Of a stretch of DNA of 58,692 nt, positions 35,929 through 46,327 are shown piece after piece. Under the pieces are notes generated by a model. It worked only from the letters and a program-made list of their open reading frames with translations, did no database searches and had not been told where the DNA came from. This stretch comes from an uncultured Francisellaceae bacterium (lineage in GTDB: Bacteria; Pseudomonadota; Gammaproteobacteria; UBA6186; Azoamicaceae). The first letter of the stretch is position 1; every line of letters begins with the position of its first letter. The stretch lies in the NCBI GenBank assembly GCA_945956915.1, contig CAMFJH010000012.1, positions 1-58,692 on the forward strand, read 5' to 3'. A program made the translations under genes and the position numbers.

Positions 35929-37092
35929 TCAAGCATAATCTTTAAACAATTCACGTCCGATGAGCATGCGACGGATTTCGGAGGTACCTGCGCCGATTTC
36001 GTAGAGCTTAGCGTCACGGAGTAGACGGCCGGTGGGGAATTCGTTGACATAGCCATTGCCGCCTAGGCATTGGATGGCTTGGAGGGCCATTTGTGTTGCA
36101 CGTTCGGAGGCATATAGGATAACGCCGGCTGCATCTTTGTTGCTGATGTTGCCTTGATCGCAGGCTCTTGCAACGCTGTAGACATAGGCACGAGAGGCTT
36201 GTAGGGTGGTATACATGTCGGCGAGTTTGGCTTGTATTAACTGAAAATGACCGATAGGTTGTCCGAACTGTTCGCGTTGATGGACATAGGGGAGTACGAT
36301 ATCTAAACACGCTTGCATAATACCTAGGGGGCCTGCCGCTAAAATAACGCGTTCATAATTCAAACCGCTCATGAGTACTTGAGTGCCTTCGTGTAAATTG
36401 CCCAATATATTTTCTACAGGGACTTGGCAATTATTAAAGACCAGTTCACAAGTGTTGGAACCTCGCATACCGAGTTTATCGAGTTTTTGAGCAGTGGAAA
36501 ATCCTGCGAATGTTTTTTCGATGATAAATGCTGTGATGCTTTGAGATTTTTTTGCCTGTGAGTTAGTTTTGGCATAAACGATGAGTGTGTCTGCATCGGG
36601 GCCATTGGTGATCCACATTTTAGTGCCATTTAATAGATAATGATCGTTTTTTAATTCTGCTTGCAACTGCATGCTCATGACATCTGAGCCGGCATTGGCT
36701 TCGCTCATGGCCAGAGCACCGATGTGATCACCTGAGATTAAAGTGGGGAGATAACGTTTTTTTTGTTCTGAGTTACCATTTTTAGAAATTTGGTTGACGC
36801 ATAAATTGGAATGTGCGCCATAACTTAAACCTACAGATGCAGAAGCTCTGCTGATTTCTTCCATGACGATGACATGGGCTAAATAACCCATTGCTGAGCC
36901 GCCATATTGTTCTTCTGCTGTAATGCCTAATAAACCCATATTTCCCATTTTTTTCCATAAATCTTGCGGAAAACAATTGCTATGGTCAATGTCGGCTGCA
37001 CGAGGAGCAATTTCTGCTTGGGCAAATTCTTGAACAGAATCGCGCAAAATTTCGAGGGTATTTTGTAGCTCAGTAGGCTGATCAAAGAACAT
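35929..37092 (-). CDS. liuA: isovaleryl-CoA dehydrogenase
   Basis: The 387-residue acyl-CoA dehydrogenase has [85 protein letters not shown] and [22 protein letters not shown]. The Glu in NYERVILA is the catalytic base position characteristic of isovaleryl-CoA dehydrogenase, and the SYGAHSNLC segment is also typical. It oxidises isovaleryl-CoA, the first committed acyl step of leucine degradation. It is 9 kb from liuB, at the end of the lexA-mnmA-hflD-gloB unit, so the pathway genes are dispersed. The dispersed repeat follows its stop. Confidence 0.93.
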   Translation of the reverse strand: MFFDQPTELQNTLEILRDSVQEFAQAEIAPRAADIDHSNCFPQDLWKKMGNMGLLGITAEEQYGGSAMGYLAHVIVMEEISRASASVGLSYGAHSNLCVNQISKNGNSEQKKRYLPTLISGDHIGALAMSEANAGSDVMSMQLQAELKNDHYLLNGTKMWITNGPDADTLIVYAKTNSQAKKSQSITAFIIEKTFAGFSTAQKLDKLGMRGSNTCELVFNNCQVPVENILGNLHEGTQVLMSGLNYERVILAAGPLGIMQACLDIVLPYVHQREQFGQPIGHFQLIQAKLADMYTTLQASRAYVYSVARACDQGNISNKDAAGVILYASERATQMALQAIQCLGGNGYVNEFPTGRLLRDAKLYEIGAGTSEIRRMLIGRELFKDYA

Positions 37093-37108
37093 AAAAGTGT
37101 GTCCTAAG

Positions 37109-37891
37109 TTAAAAGTGATCTTTCCATTGCCTTAAGGCTGCAAACACTTCCGTTTCCGTACCTAAAGCATGACCCACTTGTGATTCTACGCTTTGTTTTA
37201 GAGCTTGTACATGGGTTCTTAAAAAAGGATTGGTCTGTAATTCCAATGCTAAAGTAGAGGGGACTGTGGGGTGTTGGTCTGCGCGTGCCAGCGCTGTAGC
37301 TTTAGCTCTTTGTTGTGTGTCGAGATTATTGGGTTCTACTTTAAGTGCAAAGCGCAAATTCGCTTCGGTGTATTCATGACCACAATAGATACGCGTTTCA
37401 GGATCTAATTTTTTTAATTGATTGAGAGAATCCAACATTTGTGCTGCCGTGCCTTCAAAGAGACGCCCGCATCCTGCTGTAAAAAGGGTGTCACCACAAA
37501 ATAAATTGCCATCGATAAGATAGGCAGTATGGCCCAAAGTATGCCCTGGTATAGAGATTGTATCCAAAGTTAAATCAAAAAAATCGAGCCTAAAGCTTTG
37601 GTTAGCTTTTAAGGGAGAATTAAGATGCGATATCGGTTCGTGTTCAAAACCATAGACATGCGTATTGGGTGCGTATTGCAGTAATGCTTCGATGCCATTC
37701 GTATGATCCCAATGATGATGAGTAATTAAAATAGCTTTTAAGTTTAGTGATTGGGTTTTCAATGCCTGTAATACCGGTAGTGCATCACCCGGATCAACAA
37801 CAACGCAATCAGGATTGTTGGCTTCTGTGAGTAACCAAATGTAATTATCTTTTAAAGCTTGAATCGGGCTAACAATGAGTTTTTTATTCAT
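37109..37891 (-). CDS. gloB: hydroxyacylglutathione hydrolase (glyoxalase II)
   Basis: The 260-residue metallo-beta-lactamase-fold protein has the metal site [10 protein letters not shown] and the second His in [14 protein letters not shown]. It also has [34 protein letters not shown] and the C-terminal helical domain with NPFLRTH. It hydrolyses S-lactoylglutathione to lactate and glutathione, the final step of methylglyoxal detoxification. Its ATG overlaps the hflD stop by four bases. The length is normal. It sits 16 bases upstream of liuA on the same strand. Confidence 0.94.
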   Translation of the reverse strand: MNKKLIVSPIQALKDNYIWLLTEANNPDCVVVDPGDALPVLQALKTQSLNLKAILITHHHWDHTNGIEALLQYAPNTHVYGFEHEPISHLNSPLKANQSFRLDFFDLTLDTISIPGHTLGHTAYLIDGNLFCGDTLFTAGCGRLFEGTAAQMLDSLNQLKKLDPETRIYCGHEYTEANLRFALKVEPNNLDTQQRAKATALARADQHPTVPSTLALELQTNPFLRTHVQALKQSVESQVGHALGTETEVFAALRQWKDHF

Positions 37892-38529
37892 GCAGGCGTT
37901 AATTCGTCTTGTTTAAGCAGTTCATGTGCTGTTTGCAAAATACTAGAGCGTGTGATTAATAATTGCCATCGACGTCCACCTAATTGATGCCATAATACCG
38001 CAGAGCGAATGCCCGCCAATAATAAAGAACGTACTTTATTTAAATGATGTGTTTGGTTTAAATATAAAGGTAAACCGGTTACATGAATTCTAAAACTGAA
38101 GGTGCTCAGCGTATCGGTGTAAACACTGGCCAGATTCGCTAAGACATTGTCATGTAAAGTTGAAAAATACGTAGCTTGCGCTTGTGCACGTTCGATACCT
38201 GTTTTAATCGACTGAAGCATCACAGGTTTTTTAGATAATTTTCGTTCTAAGTGAATAAGTGATAAAATATAACGCGCAATATCACTATCTTTAGGCTCTT
38301 TATTGTGCGTGAATAATTTAATGAGTTCTTGAAGGCCTAATCTTAAGTGTTGAGCTCCTCCATAAATGGTTTCCACAGTGGGCGCATCCAGTGTGAAAAT
38401 AGAATGGATAGAGGTTTCCAAAGCGGGTTCATCGCAGCGACCCGTGGTTGAAAGTTGTTTAACCAGAGTCGCGGCTTGGATAAGACCTGCTAAAGCAAAT
38501 ACGCGATGTGTTTGATTGGATGTGTTCAT
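37888..38529 (-). CDS. hflD: HflD-like protein
   Basis: The 213-residue all-helical protein has [56 protein letters not shown] and a C-terminal [25 protein letters not shown], matching HflD. In E. coli hflD follows mnmA, as here, and the protein affects lambda lysogenisation through CII. The general cellular role is unclear. The gene overlaps both mnmA and gloB by four bases, so all three are translationally coupled. No signal peptide is present. Confidence 0.92.
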   Translation of the reverse strand: MNTSNQTHRVFALAGLIQAATLVKQLSTTGRCDEPALETSIHSIFTLDAPTVETIYGGAQHLRLGLQELIKLFTHNKEPKDSDIARYILSLIHLERKLSKKPVMLQSIKTGIERAQAQATYFSTLHDNVLANLASVYTDTLSTFSFRIHVTGLPLYLNQTHHLNKVRSLLLAGIRSAVLWHQLGGRRWQLLITRSSILQTAHELLKQDELTPA

Positions 38530-39599
38530 AAAATAGTGCCTCCACCTAAAACTTGGGTGCCCTCATAAAAAACGATGGCTTGCCCAGGAGTAATGGCTCG
38601 TTGGGGTTGTGTAAAATGCACAGTACAAAGCGTATTGTCTGCATTGAATGAAAGTTTGCAAGCTTGATCCGCTTGACGATAACGAATTTTAGCTGAACAG
38701 TTTAGTGAGCCTTTGGGAGGGCTAAGAGATACCCAATGTAAATCTTTAGCCTGCAGAGACGATTGGTATAATAAAGGATGATCGGGTCCTGTGCCTGCAA
38801 TCAGTATATTTCTGTTGAGATCTTTGGCAATCACATAATGTGCTTGATTATCGCTATCCTTTGCACCGCCTATTCCTAAACCTTGTCGTTGGCCTAGGGT
38901 ATAATACATAAGGCCTTCATGCTTGCCGATGATTTTACCTTCAGGATTTTCTATATTCCCAGGTTGTGCGGGTAAATACCGAGATAAAAAAGTTTTAAAT
39001 TTCCGCTCACCAATAAAGCAAATACCCGTGCTGTCCTTTTTTTGATGATTGATAAGGCCTGCTTCCAACGCTTTTTCGCGCACCCAAGATTTGGGCACTT
39101 GGCCTAAGGGGAAGAGAACTTGAGATAAAATTTCATGATTCAGTGTATACAAAAAATAGCTTTGATCTTTTGAAAGATCAGCTGCTTTGTGTAATTGATT
39201 GTCTTGATTGAGGGCATAGTGGCCTGTGGCAATTTTGTCTGCGCCTAAGCGCTGGGCATGGGCTAAAAAGGCTTTAAATTTGATTTCTTTATTACAGAGA
39301 ATATCTGGGTTGGGTGTGCGTCCTGCTTTGTATTCGCTTAAAAAATGTTCAAAAACGCTGTCCCAATATTCATGCGAAAAGTTAACCGTATGTAATTTAA
39401 TATTGAGTGTTTTGCAAACAGATTCTGCATCTTGTAAATCAGCAGCTGCTGAGCAGTAGGTGTCTGTGTCGTCCTCTTCCCAATTTTTCATAAACAAAGC
39501 TTCGACATCATAGCCTTGATTTTTTAAGAGCAGCAATGCAACAGAAGAATCCACTCCCCCTGAAAGTCCAACGATTACCCGTTCGGAGGAAGTGTGCAT
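38526..39599 (-). CDS. mnmA: tRNA-specific 2-thiouridylase MnmA
   Basis: The 357-residue protein has the PP-loop ATP site [16 protein letters not shown] near the N terminus. The two catalytic cysteines are in [15 protein letters not shown] and [17 protein letters not shown], with [13 protein letters not shown] downstream. MnmA adds the 2-thio group at the wobble uridine of Lys, Glu and Gln tRNAs. The start overlaps the lexA-like stop by one base (TGATG). Translational coupling to a LexA-like repressor is an unusual neighbour choice. Length and motifs are complete. Confidence 0.96.
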   Translation of the reverse strand: MHTSSERVIVGLSGGVDSSVALLLLKNQGYDVEALFMKNWEEDDTDTYCSAAADLQDAESVCKTLNIKLHTVNFSHEYWDSVFEHFLSEYKAGRTPNPDILCNKEIKFKAFLAHAQRLGADKIATGHYALNQDNQLHKAADLSKDQSYFLYTLNHEILSQVLFPLGQVPKSWVREKALEAGLINHQKKDSTGICFIGERKFKTFLSRYLPAQPGNIENPEGKIIGKHEGLMYYTLGQRQGLGIGGAKDSDNQAHYVIAKDLNRNILIAGTGPDHPLLYQSSLQAKDLHWVSLSPPKGSLNCSAKIRYRQADQACKLSFNADNTLCTVHFTQPQRAITPGQAIVFYEGTQVLGGGTIL

Positions 39600-40171
39600 C
39601 AGGCCAAATGGGGAGTGAGCAAGGGACGGATAACACCCACCACAATGCCTTCAATAATGTGTGTTTTGGCCAAATCCATATCGCTATTTAAATGCTGAAG
39701 CACCAGTTCATTGGCTTCGCGAACCACTATCCATTGGCCTTTTTGTAACTGTATGGGATCTTTGGCATTATATTGGTGAATAGCAAGATAATCGTCTTCT
39801 AAAATACCCCATGATTTATATTGGGCCGTATTGGCACGCATCAGAAAATCAATGGCTGGTTGGAATAAATACTTATCTACTTTGCAGGTTTGCTTTAAGT
39901 GAGTTTCTGATAAAACAGGTTGTCCCAGATGTAAACGGGAAATAAGCGGAATGCCAGCATGTTGAATTAAACGGATGCCTCTGGAGGTGGAAGGTATTAA
40001 TTCTATAATGCCTTTACGTGCGAGTGCACGTAAATGATCTTCGGCTGCATTGGGAGATTTAAAACCCATGGCTTTTGCAATTTCAGCCCGTGTTGGAGGA
40101 GAGCCCGTATTTTCTAAATGCGTTTCAATAAGCGCTCGTATTTCTGATTGACGTTTGGTTAATTTAGTCAT
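39599..40171 (-). CDS. LexA-like repressor with degenerate self-cleavage site
   Basis: The 190-residue protein matches LexA end to end. It has the winged helix ([34 protein letters not shown], then [16 protein letters not shown]) and a latch/peptidase domain with [13 protein letters not shown], a PAIDFLMR strand, [19 protein letters not shown] and the [10 protein letters not shown] end. Alignment by eye with E. coli LexA puts L82-G83 at the Ala-Gly cleavage bond, Q117 at the nucleophilic Ser and Q159 at the Lys base. All three catalytic features are therefore lost. It should bind DNA but not self-cleave with RecA. Its mnmA coupling is tight. No Shine-Dalgarno is obvious before the ATG. Confidence 0.85.
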   Translation of the reverse strand: MTKLTKRQSEIRALIETHLENTGSPPTRAEIAKAMGFKSPNAAEDHLRALARKGIIELIPSTSRGIRLIQHAGIPLISRLHLGQPVLSETHLKQTCKVDKYLFQPAIDFLMRANTAQYKSWGILEDDYLAIHQYNAKDPIQLQKGQWIVVREANELVLQHLNSDMDLAKTHIIEGIVVGVIRPLLTPHLA

Positions 40172-40262
40172 AACTTAGGTCTCACGATCCAAAGGTAAAG
40201 AATTTTCTAACAGAAGTACATCTTATATGAAAGCTGTGCCCTTGTCCAGACTGTTTTTATAA

Positions 40263-40619
40263 TCAGTTATCATCTTCGTTATTCAGATCATTATCTTCAA
40301 TGATATTATTATCAAGATCCTGTAAGTGCGCACGAGGCCCTGACCAATCGATGGGGTGAATGGCTTTATCGGTTTGATCTAAATCGTTTAGCTCTTCGCG
40401 CTCCATTTCAAAAGGCCCTGACCAGTCTTTGGGGGGTGCTATCGGCAATAATTCCATTTCATACCAGCTTGCCTCGTCTAATTCGGTTATTTCACCCCCA
40501 AAATATTGTATTTCAATGGTATTTTCTTGAGGATCCGTTGCCACAACCTCAAAATTCTGGTTTTGCTCCAAATCTTTGTACCAGGATCCGACAATGGGGT
40601 ATGCATGTGAGCGTATCAT
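40263..40619 (-). CDS. DUF6763-like acidic protein
   Basis: I choose ATG 40619, which has GAGG upstream at good spacing, over the longer frame from 40724. The 118-residue product begins MIRSHAYPIVGSWYKDLEQN. It continues with FEVVATDPQENTIEIQYFGGEITELDEASWYEMEL and two Asp-Trp-Ser-Gly-Pro boxes (KDWSGP and IDWSGP) before an Asn/Asp-rich tail. This matches, from memory, a small acidic gammaproteobacterial family called DUF6763 of unknown function. It is divergent from the fadE-like gene, with about 170 bases between the two starts. Confidence 0.75.
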   Translation of the reverse strand: MIRSHAYPIVGSWYKDLEQNQNFEVVATDPQENTIEIQYFGGEITELDEASWYEMELLPIAPPKDWSGPFEMEREELNDLDQTDKAIHPIDWSGPRAHLQDLDNNIIEDNDLNNEDDN

Positions 40620-40788
40620 AGCTAGCCTCGCGGTAGACTTAAACCTTGTTAATACAAGTTTATCAACTAAATTAATTAAGCGCTTGTTTTTAGATATACA
40701 GAGGCCATAAACAAGGTGTATCATCTCTTAATTACCCAGGAAAAAATCATCAAAAATCATCCGGAAGATGATACAGGAGAATACAGGG

Positions 40789-42993
40789 ATGGCATTTAGA
40801 CAAACATGGCAATCTTATCGTTCAAGGGGTATGTCTAAACTGTTTGAATGGTTTAAAAACGCTTTACCGCCTATGAGAGCAACTGAAAAAGAAGCCATAG
40901 AAGCAGGCGAAGTGTGGTTAGAAGGCGATCTTTTTCAGGGGCGACCCAATTGGCAAAAATTATTTGCCAATCCAGTCCCTAAGCTCTCTGCAGAAGAATC
41001 CGCATTTATCCATAATCAGGTGGAAGTTTTTTGCCAGATGCTTAATGATTGGGATATTTGTCAGCATGATTTTGACTTATCTTCTGAAGCCTGGGACTAT
41101 TTAAAAAAAGAACGTTTTTTTGGGCTGATTATTCCAAAAGCTTATGGTGGCTTAGGCTTTAGTGCCTTGGCACACTCGACTATCGTGCAAAAAATTGGTA
41201 CCCGTAGTTTAACCGCTGCCGTCACCATGATGGTACCCAATTCTCTAGGCCCTGCTGAATTGCTGATAGCTTATGGGACAGAAGCACAAAAAAATCATTA
41301 TTTACCTCGATTAGCTGTAGGTCTTGAAATACCGTGTTTTGCATTAACAGGTCCTGAAGCAGGCTCTGATGCCAGTGCAATGCCCGATATTGGTATTATC
41401 TGTAAGGGCCATTTTGAAGGGAAAGAAGTATTAGGCATGCGTTTAACCTGGGATAAACGGTATATCACTTTGGCACCTATTGCAACAGTATTGGGTCTGG
41501 CTCTTAAATTGCATGATCCAGAAGGCTTATTGGGCAATCAAAGCGCTTTAGGCATTACTGTGTGCTTATTGCCAACCCACTTGTCGGGTATAGAAATAGG
41601 CAAGCGTCACTTACCCCTAAATCAACCTTTTATGAATGGGCCCGTGCGAGGGACAGATGTTTTTGTGCCTTTGGATTATATTATTGGCGGTGTGCCTATG
41701 ATAGGCATGGGCTGGCGTATGCTGGTTGAATGTTTATCCGCAGGACGCGGTATTTCATTACCCGCACTCAGCATGGCCGTGGCTAAAAAAGTGTACAAAA
41801 CCACCGGCGCTTATGCAAAAATTCGAAAACAATTTCATACTTCCATTGGTTTGTTCGAAGGGGTAGAAGCCGTTATGGCAAGGATCGCCGGTTTTACTTA
41901 TATTTTAGAAGCTACCCGCTTGTTAACCTTAAGCGCTCTAGATCAATCCATTAGGCCTGCAATTGTCACAGCAATCGCTAAATACCATATGACAGAAATG
42001 GCTAGAACCATCATGAATGATGCAATGGATATTCATGGCGGTAAAGGGATTATGATGGGCCCCCATAATTACTTAGGCAGAGGCTATCAGGCAATACCCA
42101 TCAGCATTACCGTCGAAGGTGCTAACATTTTAACCCGAAGTCTGATTATTTTTGGACAAGGCGCCATCCGCTGTCATCCTTTTGTTTTAGCCGAAATGAA
42201 AGCTGCAAATGATTCTGATCCTGCAGTAGGGCGTATACAATTTGAAAAAGCTTTTTGGGGTCATGTGCATTATCTGTTCACTAATACAATTCGATTATTA
42301 TTCCACTCTTTGACGGGGGGATGGTTTTGTTCAGTATCAGGTTTAAAAAACAGAAAGCTTCGATATTATGCCAAACAAATAACTCGTATGAGTATTGCTT
42401 TGGCATTTCTATCCGATGTTGCCATGGTGTTATGGGGTGGAAAATTAAAAAGAAAAGAACGACTTTCAGGCAGTTTGGGCGATGTTTTAAGTTATTTATA
42501 TATGGGATCTGCTGTATTAAAATATTATGCAGATCAACAAAGTTTGAATGCAGCACAAACGGATAAGCGTATAGACTTCGTCTATACGCAGTGGGGAATG
42601 TCTTGGTGCTTGGTACGTGTTCAAGAAGCGTTATATGAGAGTTGTAGATTTTTAAGCAAACCATTTTTAGGCTGGATCGTAAAAAGCATGATTTTTCCTT
42701 GGGGAAGGGCTTATGCTGTTTCTTCTCCAGAAATAGAGCATAAAATGGTACATGAAATGATGATACCCTCTGCGTTCAGAGAACGCTTAACGGAAGATAT
42801 GTATGTGGGTTCTACTAAAGACAGTGTTGTCGCAGAATTAGAAGAAGCACTAAAGCTCATGATTAAAATAGAGCCTATTGCTAAAAAAGACAAAGCAAGC
42901 TTAACTGATGCGGAAAAAGAGATGCTCCAAGTATTTGAGCATCTTCGGAAAAAAACGATACAGGTAGACGAATTCATAGGAGCAAATTTTTAA
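40789..42993 (+). CDS. fadE: acyl-CoA dehydrogenase FadE
   Basis: ATG 40789 has AGGAG about nine bases upstream; the in-frame ATG 40768 has a purine tract (CCGGAAG) touching it and is less likely. The 734-residue product is a FadE-type dehydrogenase. It has LIIPKAYGGLGFSALAHS, FALTGPEAGSDASAMPD, ITLAPIATVLGLALKL, the CLSAGRGISLPAL segment, DIHGGKGIMMGPHNYLGRGYQ and the long extra C-terminal domain (DUF1974 type) typical of FadE. It catalyses the first oxidation of beta-oxidation at the inner membrane. It overlaps the thiolase start by one base (TAATG), forming a fadE-fadI-fadJ unit. Confidence 0.92.
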   Translation: MAFRQTWQSYRSRGMSKLFEWFKNALPPMRATEKEAIEAGEVWLEGDLFQGRPNWQKLFANPVPKLSAEESAFIHNQVEVFCQMLNDWDICQHDFDLSSEAWDYLKKERFFGLIIPKAYGGLGFSALAHSTIVQKIGTRSLTAAVTMMVPNSLGPAELLIAYGTEAQKNHYLPRLAVGLEIPCFALTGPEAGSDASAMPDIGIICKGHFEGKEVLGMRLTWDKRYITLAPIATVLGLALKLHDPEGLLGNQSALGITVCLLPTHLSGIEIGKRHLPLNQPFMNGPVRGTDVFVPLDYIIGGVPMIGMGWRMLVECLSAGRGISLPALSMAVAKKVYKTTGAYAKIRKQFHTSIGLFEGVEAVMARIAGFTYILEATRLLTLSALDQSIRPAIVTAIAKYHMTEMARTIMNDAMDIHGGKGIMMGPHNYLGRGYQAIPISITVEGANILTRSLIIFGQGAIRCHPFVLAEMKAANDSDPAVGRIQFEKAFWGHVHYLFTNTIRLLFHSLTGGWFCSVSGLKNRKLRYYAKQITRMSIALAFLSDVAMVLWGGKLKRKERLSGSLGDVLSYLYMGSAVLKYYADQQSLNAAQTDKRIDFVYTQWGMSWCLVRVQEALYESCRFLSKPFLGWIVKSMIFPWGRAYAVSSPEIEHKMVHEMMIPSAFRERLTEDMYVGSTKDSVVAELEEALKLMIKIEPIAKKDKASLTDAEKEMLQVFEHLRKKTIQVDEFIGANF

Positions 42994-44243
42994 TGAACCC
43001 TAAACCCGTATATATTGTTGATGGATTAAGAACCCCTTTTATAAAATTTAGAGGAGAACCCAATCCTTTATCGGCTGCCGATTTAGCCGTAGAGCTTGTA
43101 AGAGCACTATTATCACGTCAATCGTTTAAGCCCTCGGATATTCAAGAACTCGTTGCAGGGTGTGTGGCTCCTGCAGCCGATGAGGTGAATATCGCCCGCT
43201 TGATTGCTTTGCGAGCTGGGTGTGGGGAAGCCGTGCCAGGATTTACCGTCCAACGGAATTGTGCATCAGGCTTGCAAGCGGTGGACTCTGCTGTGCAGGA
43301 TATTCGTTCCGGTCGTTATGATTTAACCCTAGCCGGGGGCACCGAAGCCATGAGTCGTGCGCCCTTATTATTTCCAGAGAGCATGAGTGTTTGGCTCGCC
43401 AAGCTTCAATCTTCTAAAGGCTTTTTAAATAAATTAAAAATAGGCACACATTTTAGACCTCATTTTTTAAAGCCAGTAAGTGGCTTACTCAAAGGCTTAA
43501 CTGATCCTGTAATCAATTTAAACATGGGGCAAACTGCAGAAGAATTAGCCTATCGTTTTGAAATTACACGTGAACAAATGGATGCTTATGCCGTTCAAAG
43601 TCATTTACGCACCCAAAAAGATACCAATATTGTTGTGCCTATCTTTGATTGTAAAGGAAACGTTATCCAATACGATGATGGGCTACGTCAAGATTCGACT
43701 GTTGAAAAATTAAGCACCTTAAAGCCCGTGTTTGATAAACCTTTTGGAAAAGTCACCGCCGGCAATAGTTCTCAAGTATCCGATGGGGCTGCCTTTTTAA
43801 TTTTAGCTTCTGAAGAGGCTGTTAACCGCTATGGTTTAAATGTTAGAGCAAAAATAATCGATACCACTTGGGCAGCACTTGATCCAGTACTCATGGGCTT
43901 AGGGCCGGTTTATGCCATAGCCGCTTTATTAAAAAACCAACACCTGACACTGGATGATATTGATTATGTAGAAATTAATGAAGCCTTTGCCGCACAAGTC
44001 TTGGCTTGTGTAAAAGTGCTCGAGCAAGAAGGGGTGGGTGTCTTAAAGCAAGATCGTTTGAATATTGAAGGGGGCGCTATTGCCATAGGACATCCTGTGG
44101 GGGCCAGTGGTGCACGATTGGCTATTCATATGGTGGATATTTTGGAGCGCCATCAAGCACAAAGAGGCATTGTGAGTTTGTGTATTGGAGGTGGGCAAGG
44201 GGGTGCTATGTTAATAGAACGTGTGACAGGAGGGAAATCATGA
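42993..44243 (+). CDS. fadI: acetyl-CoA acyltransferase (FadI-like thiolase)
   Basis: The 416-residue thiolase has the nucleophilic Cys in TVQRNCASGLQAV, AGGTEAMSRAPLLF, NEAFAAQVLACV, the His motif GGAIAIGHPVGASGARL and the second Cys in SLCIGGGQGGAM. It cleaves 3-ketoacyl-CoA, releasing acetyl-CoA. Its start overlaps the fadE stop by one base and its stop overlaps the fadJ start by four. The 140-160 insertion (LAKLQSSKGFLNKLKIG) resembles FadI-type thiolases. The partner is the FadJ-like multifunctional enzyme next door, so the FadI/FadJ naming is chosen over FadA/FadB with moderate certainty. Confidence 0.88.
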   Translation: MNPKPVYIVDGLRTPFIKFRGEPNPLSAADLAVELVRALLSRQSFKPSDIQELVAGCVAPAADEVNIARLIALRAGCGEAVPGFTVQRNCASGLQAVDSAVQDIRSGRYDLTLAGGTEAMSRAPLLFPESMSVWLAKLQSSKGFLNKLKIGTHFRPHFLKPVSGLLKGLTDPVINLNMGQTAEELAYRFEITREQMDAYAVQSHLRTQKDTNIVVPIFDCKGNVIQYDDGLRQDSTVEKLSTLKPVFDKPFGKVTAGNSSQVSDGAAFLILASEEAVNRYGLNVRAKIIDTTWAALDPVLMGLGPVYAIAALLKNQHLTLDDIDYVEINEAFAAQVLACVKVLEQEGVGVLKQDRLNIEGGAIAIGHPVGASGARLAIHMVDILERHQAQRGIVSLCIGGGQGGAMLIERVTGGKS

Positions 44244-46249
44244 ATCCAATCAACCTAAGCCTATCCAATATGAGTTTAAAAGAAGATGCTAATCAAATAG
44301 TGTGGTTGGCTTTGGATAAAAAAGATGCAAATGCCAACACGATAAATATAGCAGTCTTAGAAGAATTATCACAGTGTATCGAAGTCTGTGCTGCACGTAA
44401 CCCTAAAGCCTTAATCATATTTTCAGCAAAAAACAGTGGTTTTATTGCCGGTGCGGATGTTAATCAATTTAAAGGCTTAGAAGTGGTTGAGTTGTCAGCG
44501 CAACTTATACATTTAGGCCAGAAAGTGTTGAACCAATTAGCAGCTTTGCCTTTTACAACGATTGCATGGGTTTCAGGTTTTTGTTTAGGGGGTGGATTAG
44601 AATTGGCTTTAGCCTGTCGATACCGTATTGCTGAAGACAGCCCTAAAACACGATTGGGATTACCGGAAGTGATGTTGGGGATTCACCCAGGCTGGTGTGG
44701 GACTGTCAGGTTGCCTCGTTTAATCGGTAGTTTAGCTGCTATGGATTTTATTTTAACAGGACGTGCTGTTTCTGCAAAAGCGGCCTATAAATTGGGCTTG
44801 GTAGATGCGAGTGTTCCCAAAAGACAGGCTTTAACAGCGGTATTGCATTATGCAAATTTAACAAAACAGAGTGGAACTGTGAATAGACAGCGCTCTAAAA
44901 TGGCTCGCGCTCTGGATAAAATAGTAAACCTTAGTATCCTAAGGCCTTGGATAGGAAAAATATTCTATAAACAATTAAATAAAAAAATTAAGCAAGCACA
45001 TTATCCAGCACCCTATGCCGCAGTCGATAATTGGGTAGAAGTGAGCATAGAAAGTCCAGAAGCTTTTAATACAGAAGCAAACTCTATTATTCACTTAACC
45101 ACAACGGATACGGCCAGAAATTTGGTTCGCGTTTTTCATTTAAGAGAACGTTTAAAAAACTTTGGTCAAGCGCCTTTGTTTAAACCCAAGCATGTGCATG
45201 TGGTGGGTGCAGGTGTTATGGGCGGTGATATTGCTGCCTGGTGTGCTTTAAAAGGTTATCAAGTGACTTTGCAAGATCCCAATCTCAAAGCCATTGCTTC
45301 GACTCTAAAACGTGCGCATAATTTATTTGCAAAACATTTAAAAGAACCGTATTTAATACAAGCGGCCATGGATAGACTATTGCCGGATGTGAAAGGCACA
45401 GGTATTCCAAGAGCGGATATTATTATAGAAGCCATTATTGAAAAACCAGAAGCTAAGCAAGCCTTGTTTAAGCAACTAGAATCCTTAGCAAAACCCAATG
45501 CTGTTTTTGCAACCAATACGTCTACTATTTTGATGGAAAATATTGTGTGTGCTTTTCAGGATCAGACACGCTTTGTGGGCTTACATTTTTTTAATCCTGT
45601 TCCCAAAATGCCTTTGGTTGAAGTGATAGCCTCTGATAAGACGGATCCTTTGATTTTACAAGAAGCCATGGCTTTTGTACGAAGTTTAGATAAATTGTCT
45701 TTACCCGTCAAAAGTTCTCCGGGTTTTTTAGTCAATCGTTTATTAATGCCTTATGTGATGGAAGCAATGCAGTTGTTGGATGAAGGATATTCCAGAATAT
45801 TTATCGACAAAGCGATTGTGGATTTTGGTATGCCCTTAGGTCCTTTTGAATTAATGGATACCATTGGTGTTGATGTTTGCTTATTGGCGGGTGAAAGTTT
45901 AAAAGCGCACTTTGGGGGGGAAGTGCCTGCAATCATGAAACAGATGGTGGCAGAAGGGCATTTGGGTAAAAAATCGGGTCAAGGTTTTTATCAATATCAT
46001 CATGGTAAAAAATTAAAAAAAGCCACAACGGTGGAAGAGACAGAAGCCCTAAAAAACATGCAAGACACGCAACTGGTTAAGGATGTCGTTGATAGGATGG
46101 TTAATAAAATTATTCTTGAAGCCAAAGCCTGTTTAAATGAAGGGGTCGTAAGCGATGCAGATTTAGTGGATGCAGGGATGATTTTTGGTGCGGGTTTTCC
46201 ACCTTTTAGAGGCGGACCTATGGCGTATCATGCAGTTGAGGGTGAGTAA
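44240..46249 (+). CDS. fadJ: 3-hydroxyacyl-CoA dehydrogenase/enoyl-CoA hydratase (FadJ-like)
   Basis: I start at ATG 44240, which has AGGAGG upstream and overlaps the thiolase stop, rather than ATG 44180. The 669-residue protein has an enoyl-CoA hydratase domain (FIAGADVNQF, GGGLELALACRYRIA, GLPEVMLGIHPGWCGT). An NAD-binding dehydrogenase domain follows (HVVGAGVMGGDIAAWCALKG; FATNTSTILMENI, FVGLHFFNPVPKMPLVEV, SPGFLVNRLLMPY), then a C-terminal domain with GMPLGPFELMDTIGVD. It performs the hydration and second oxidation of beta-oxidation. It is slightly shorter than E. coli FadJ (714). All core motifs are intact. Confidence 0.92.
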   Translation: MNPINLSLSNMSLKEDANQIVWLALDKKDANANTINIAVLEELSQCIEVCAARNPKALIIFSAKNSGFIAGADVNQFKGLEVVELSAQLIHLGQKVLNQLAALPFTTIAWVSGFCLGGGLELALACRYRIAEDSPKTRLGLPEVMLGIHPGWCGTVRLPRLIGSLAAMDFILTGRAVSAKAAYKLGLVDASVPKRQALTAVLHYANLTKQSGTVNRQRSKMARALDKIVNLSILRPWIGKIFYKQLNKKIKQAHYPAPYAAVDNWVEVSIESPEAFNTEANSIIHLTTTDTARNLVRVFHLRERLKNFGQAPLFKPKHVHVVGAGVMGGDIAAWCALKGYQVTLQDPNLKAIASTLKRAHNLFAKHLKEPYLIQAAMDRLLPDVKGTGIPRADIIIEAIIEKPEAKQALFKQLESLAKPNAVFATNTSTILMENIVCAFQDQTRFVGLHFFNPVPKMPLVEVIASDKTDPLILQEAMAFVRSLDKLSLPVKSSPGFLVNRLLMPYVMEAMQLLDEGYSRIFIDKAIVDFGMPLGPFELMDTIGVDVCLLAGESLKAHFGGEVPAIMKQMVAEGHLGKKSGQGFYQYHHGKKLKKATTVEETEALKNMQDTQLVKDVVDRMVNKIILEAKACLNEGVVSDADLVDAGMIFGAGFPPFRGGPMAYHAVEGE

Positions 46250-46327
46250 TTTATCGATTTGACAATTTTTTGATAAAAGCGGATATTGGGTAGCTGAGTT
46301 GATAATACTTGATAAATGGAGGAGTCG

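Noticed and set aside
40234..40249. CTGT-N8-CCAG upstream of the lexA-like gene, one base off the SOS-box consensus
   Set aside because: A single seven-of-eight match is expected by chance at this frequency, and the repressor may have altered specificity. Not annotated without genome-wide support.
40620..40724. N-terminal extension of the DUF6763-like gene to ATG 40724
   Set aside because: The extension is basic and unlike the family, and ATG 40619 has GAGG and matches the expected N terminus.
42281..42664. Minus-strand 127-residue frame inside fadE
   Set aside because: Fully covered by the conserved C-terminal domain of fadE; no ribosome site or known motif.
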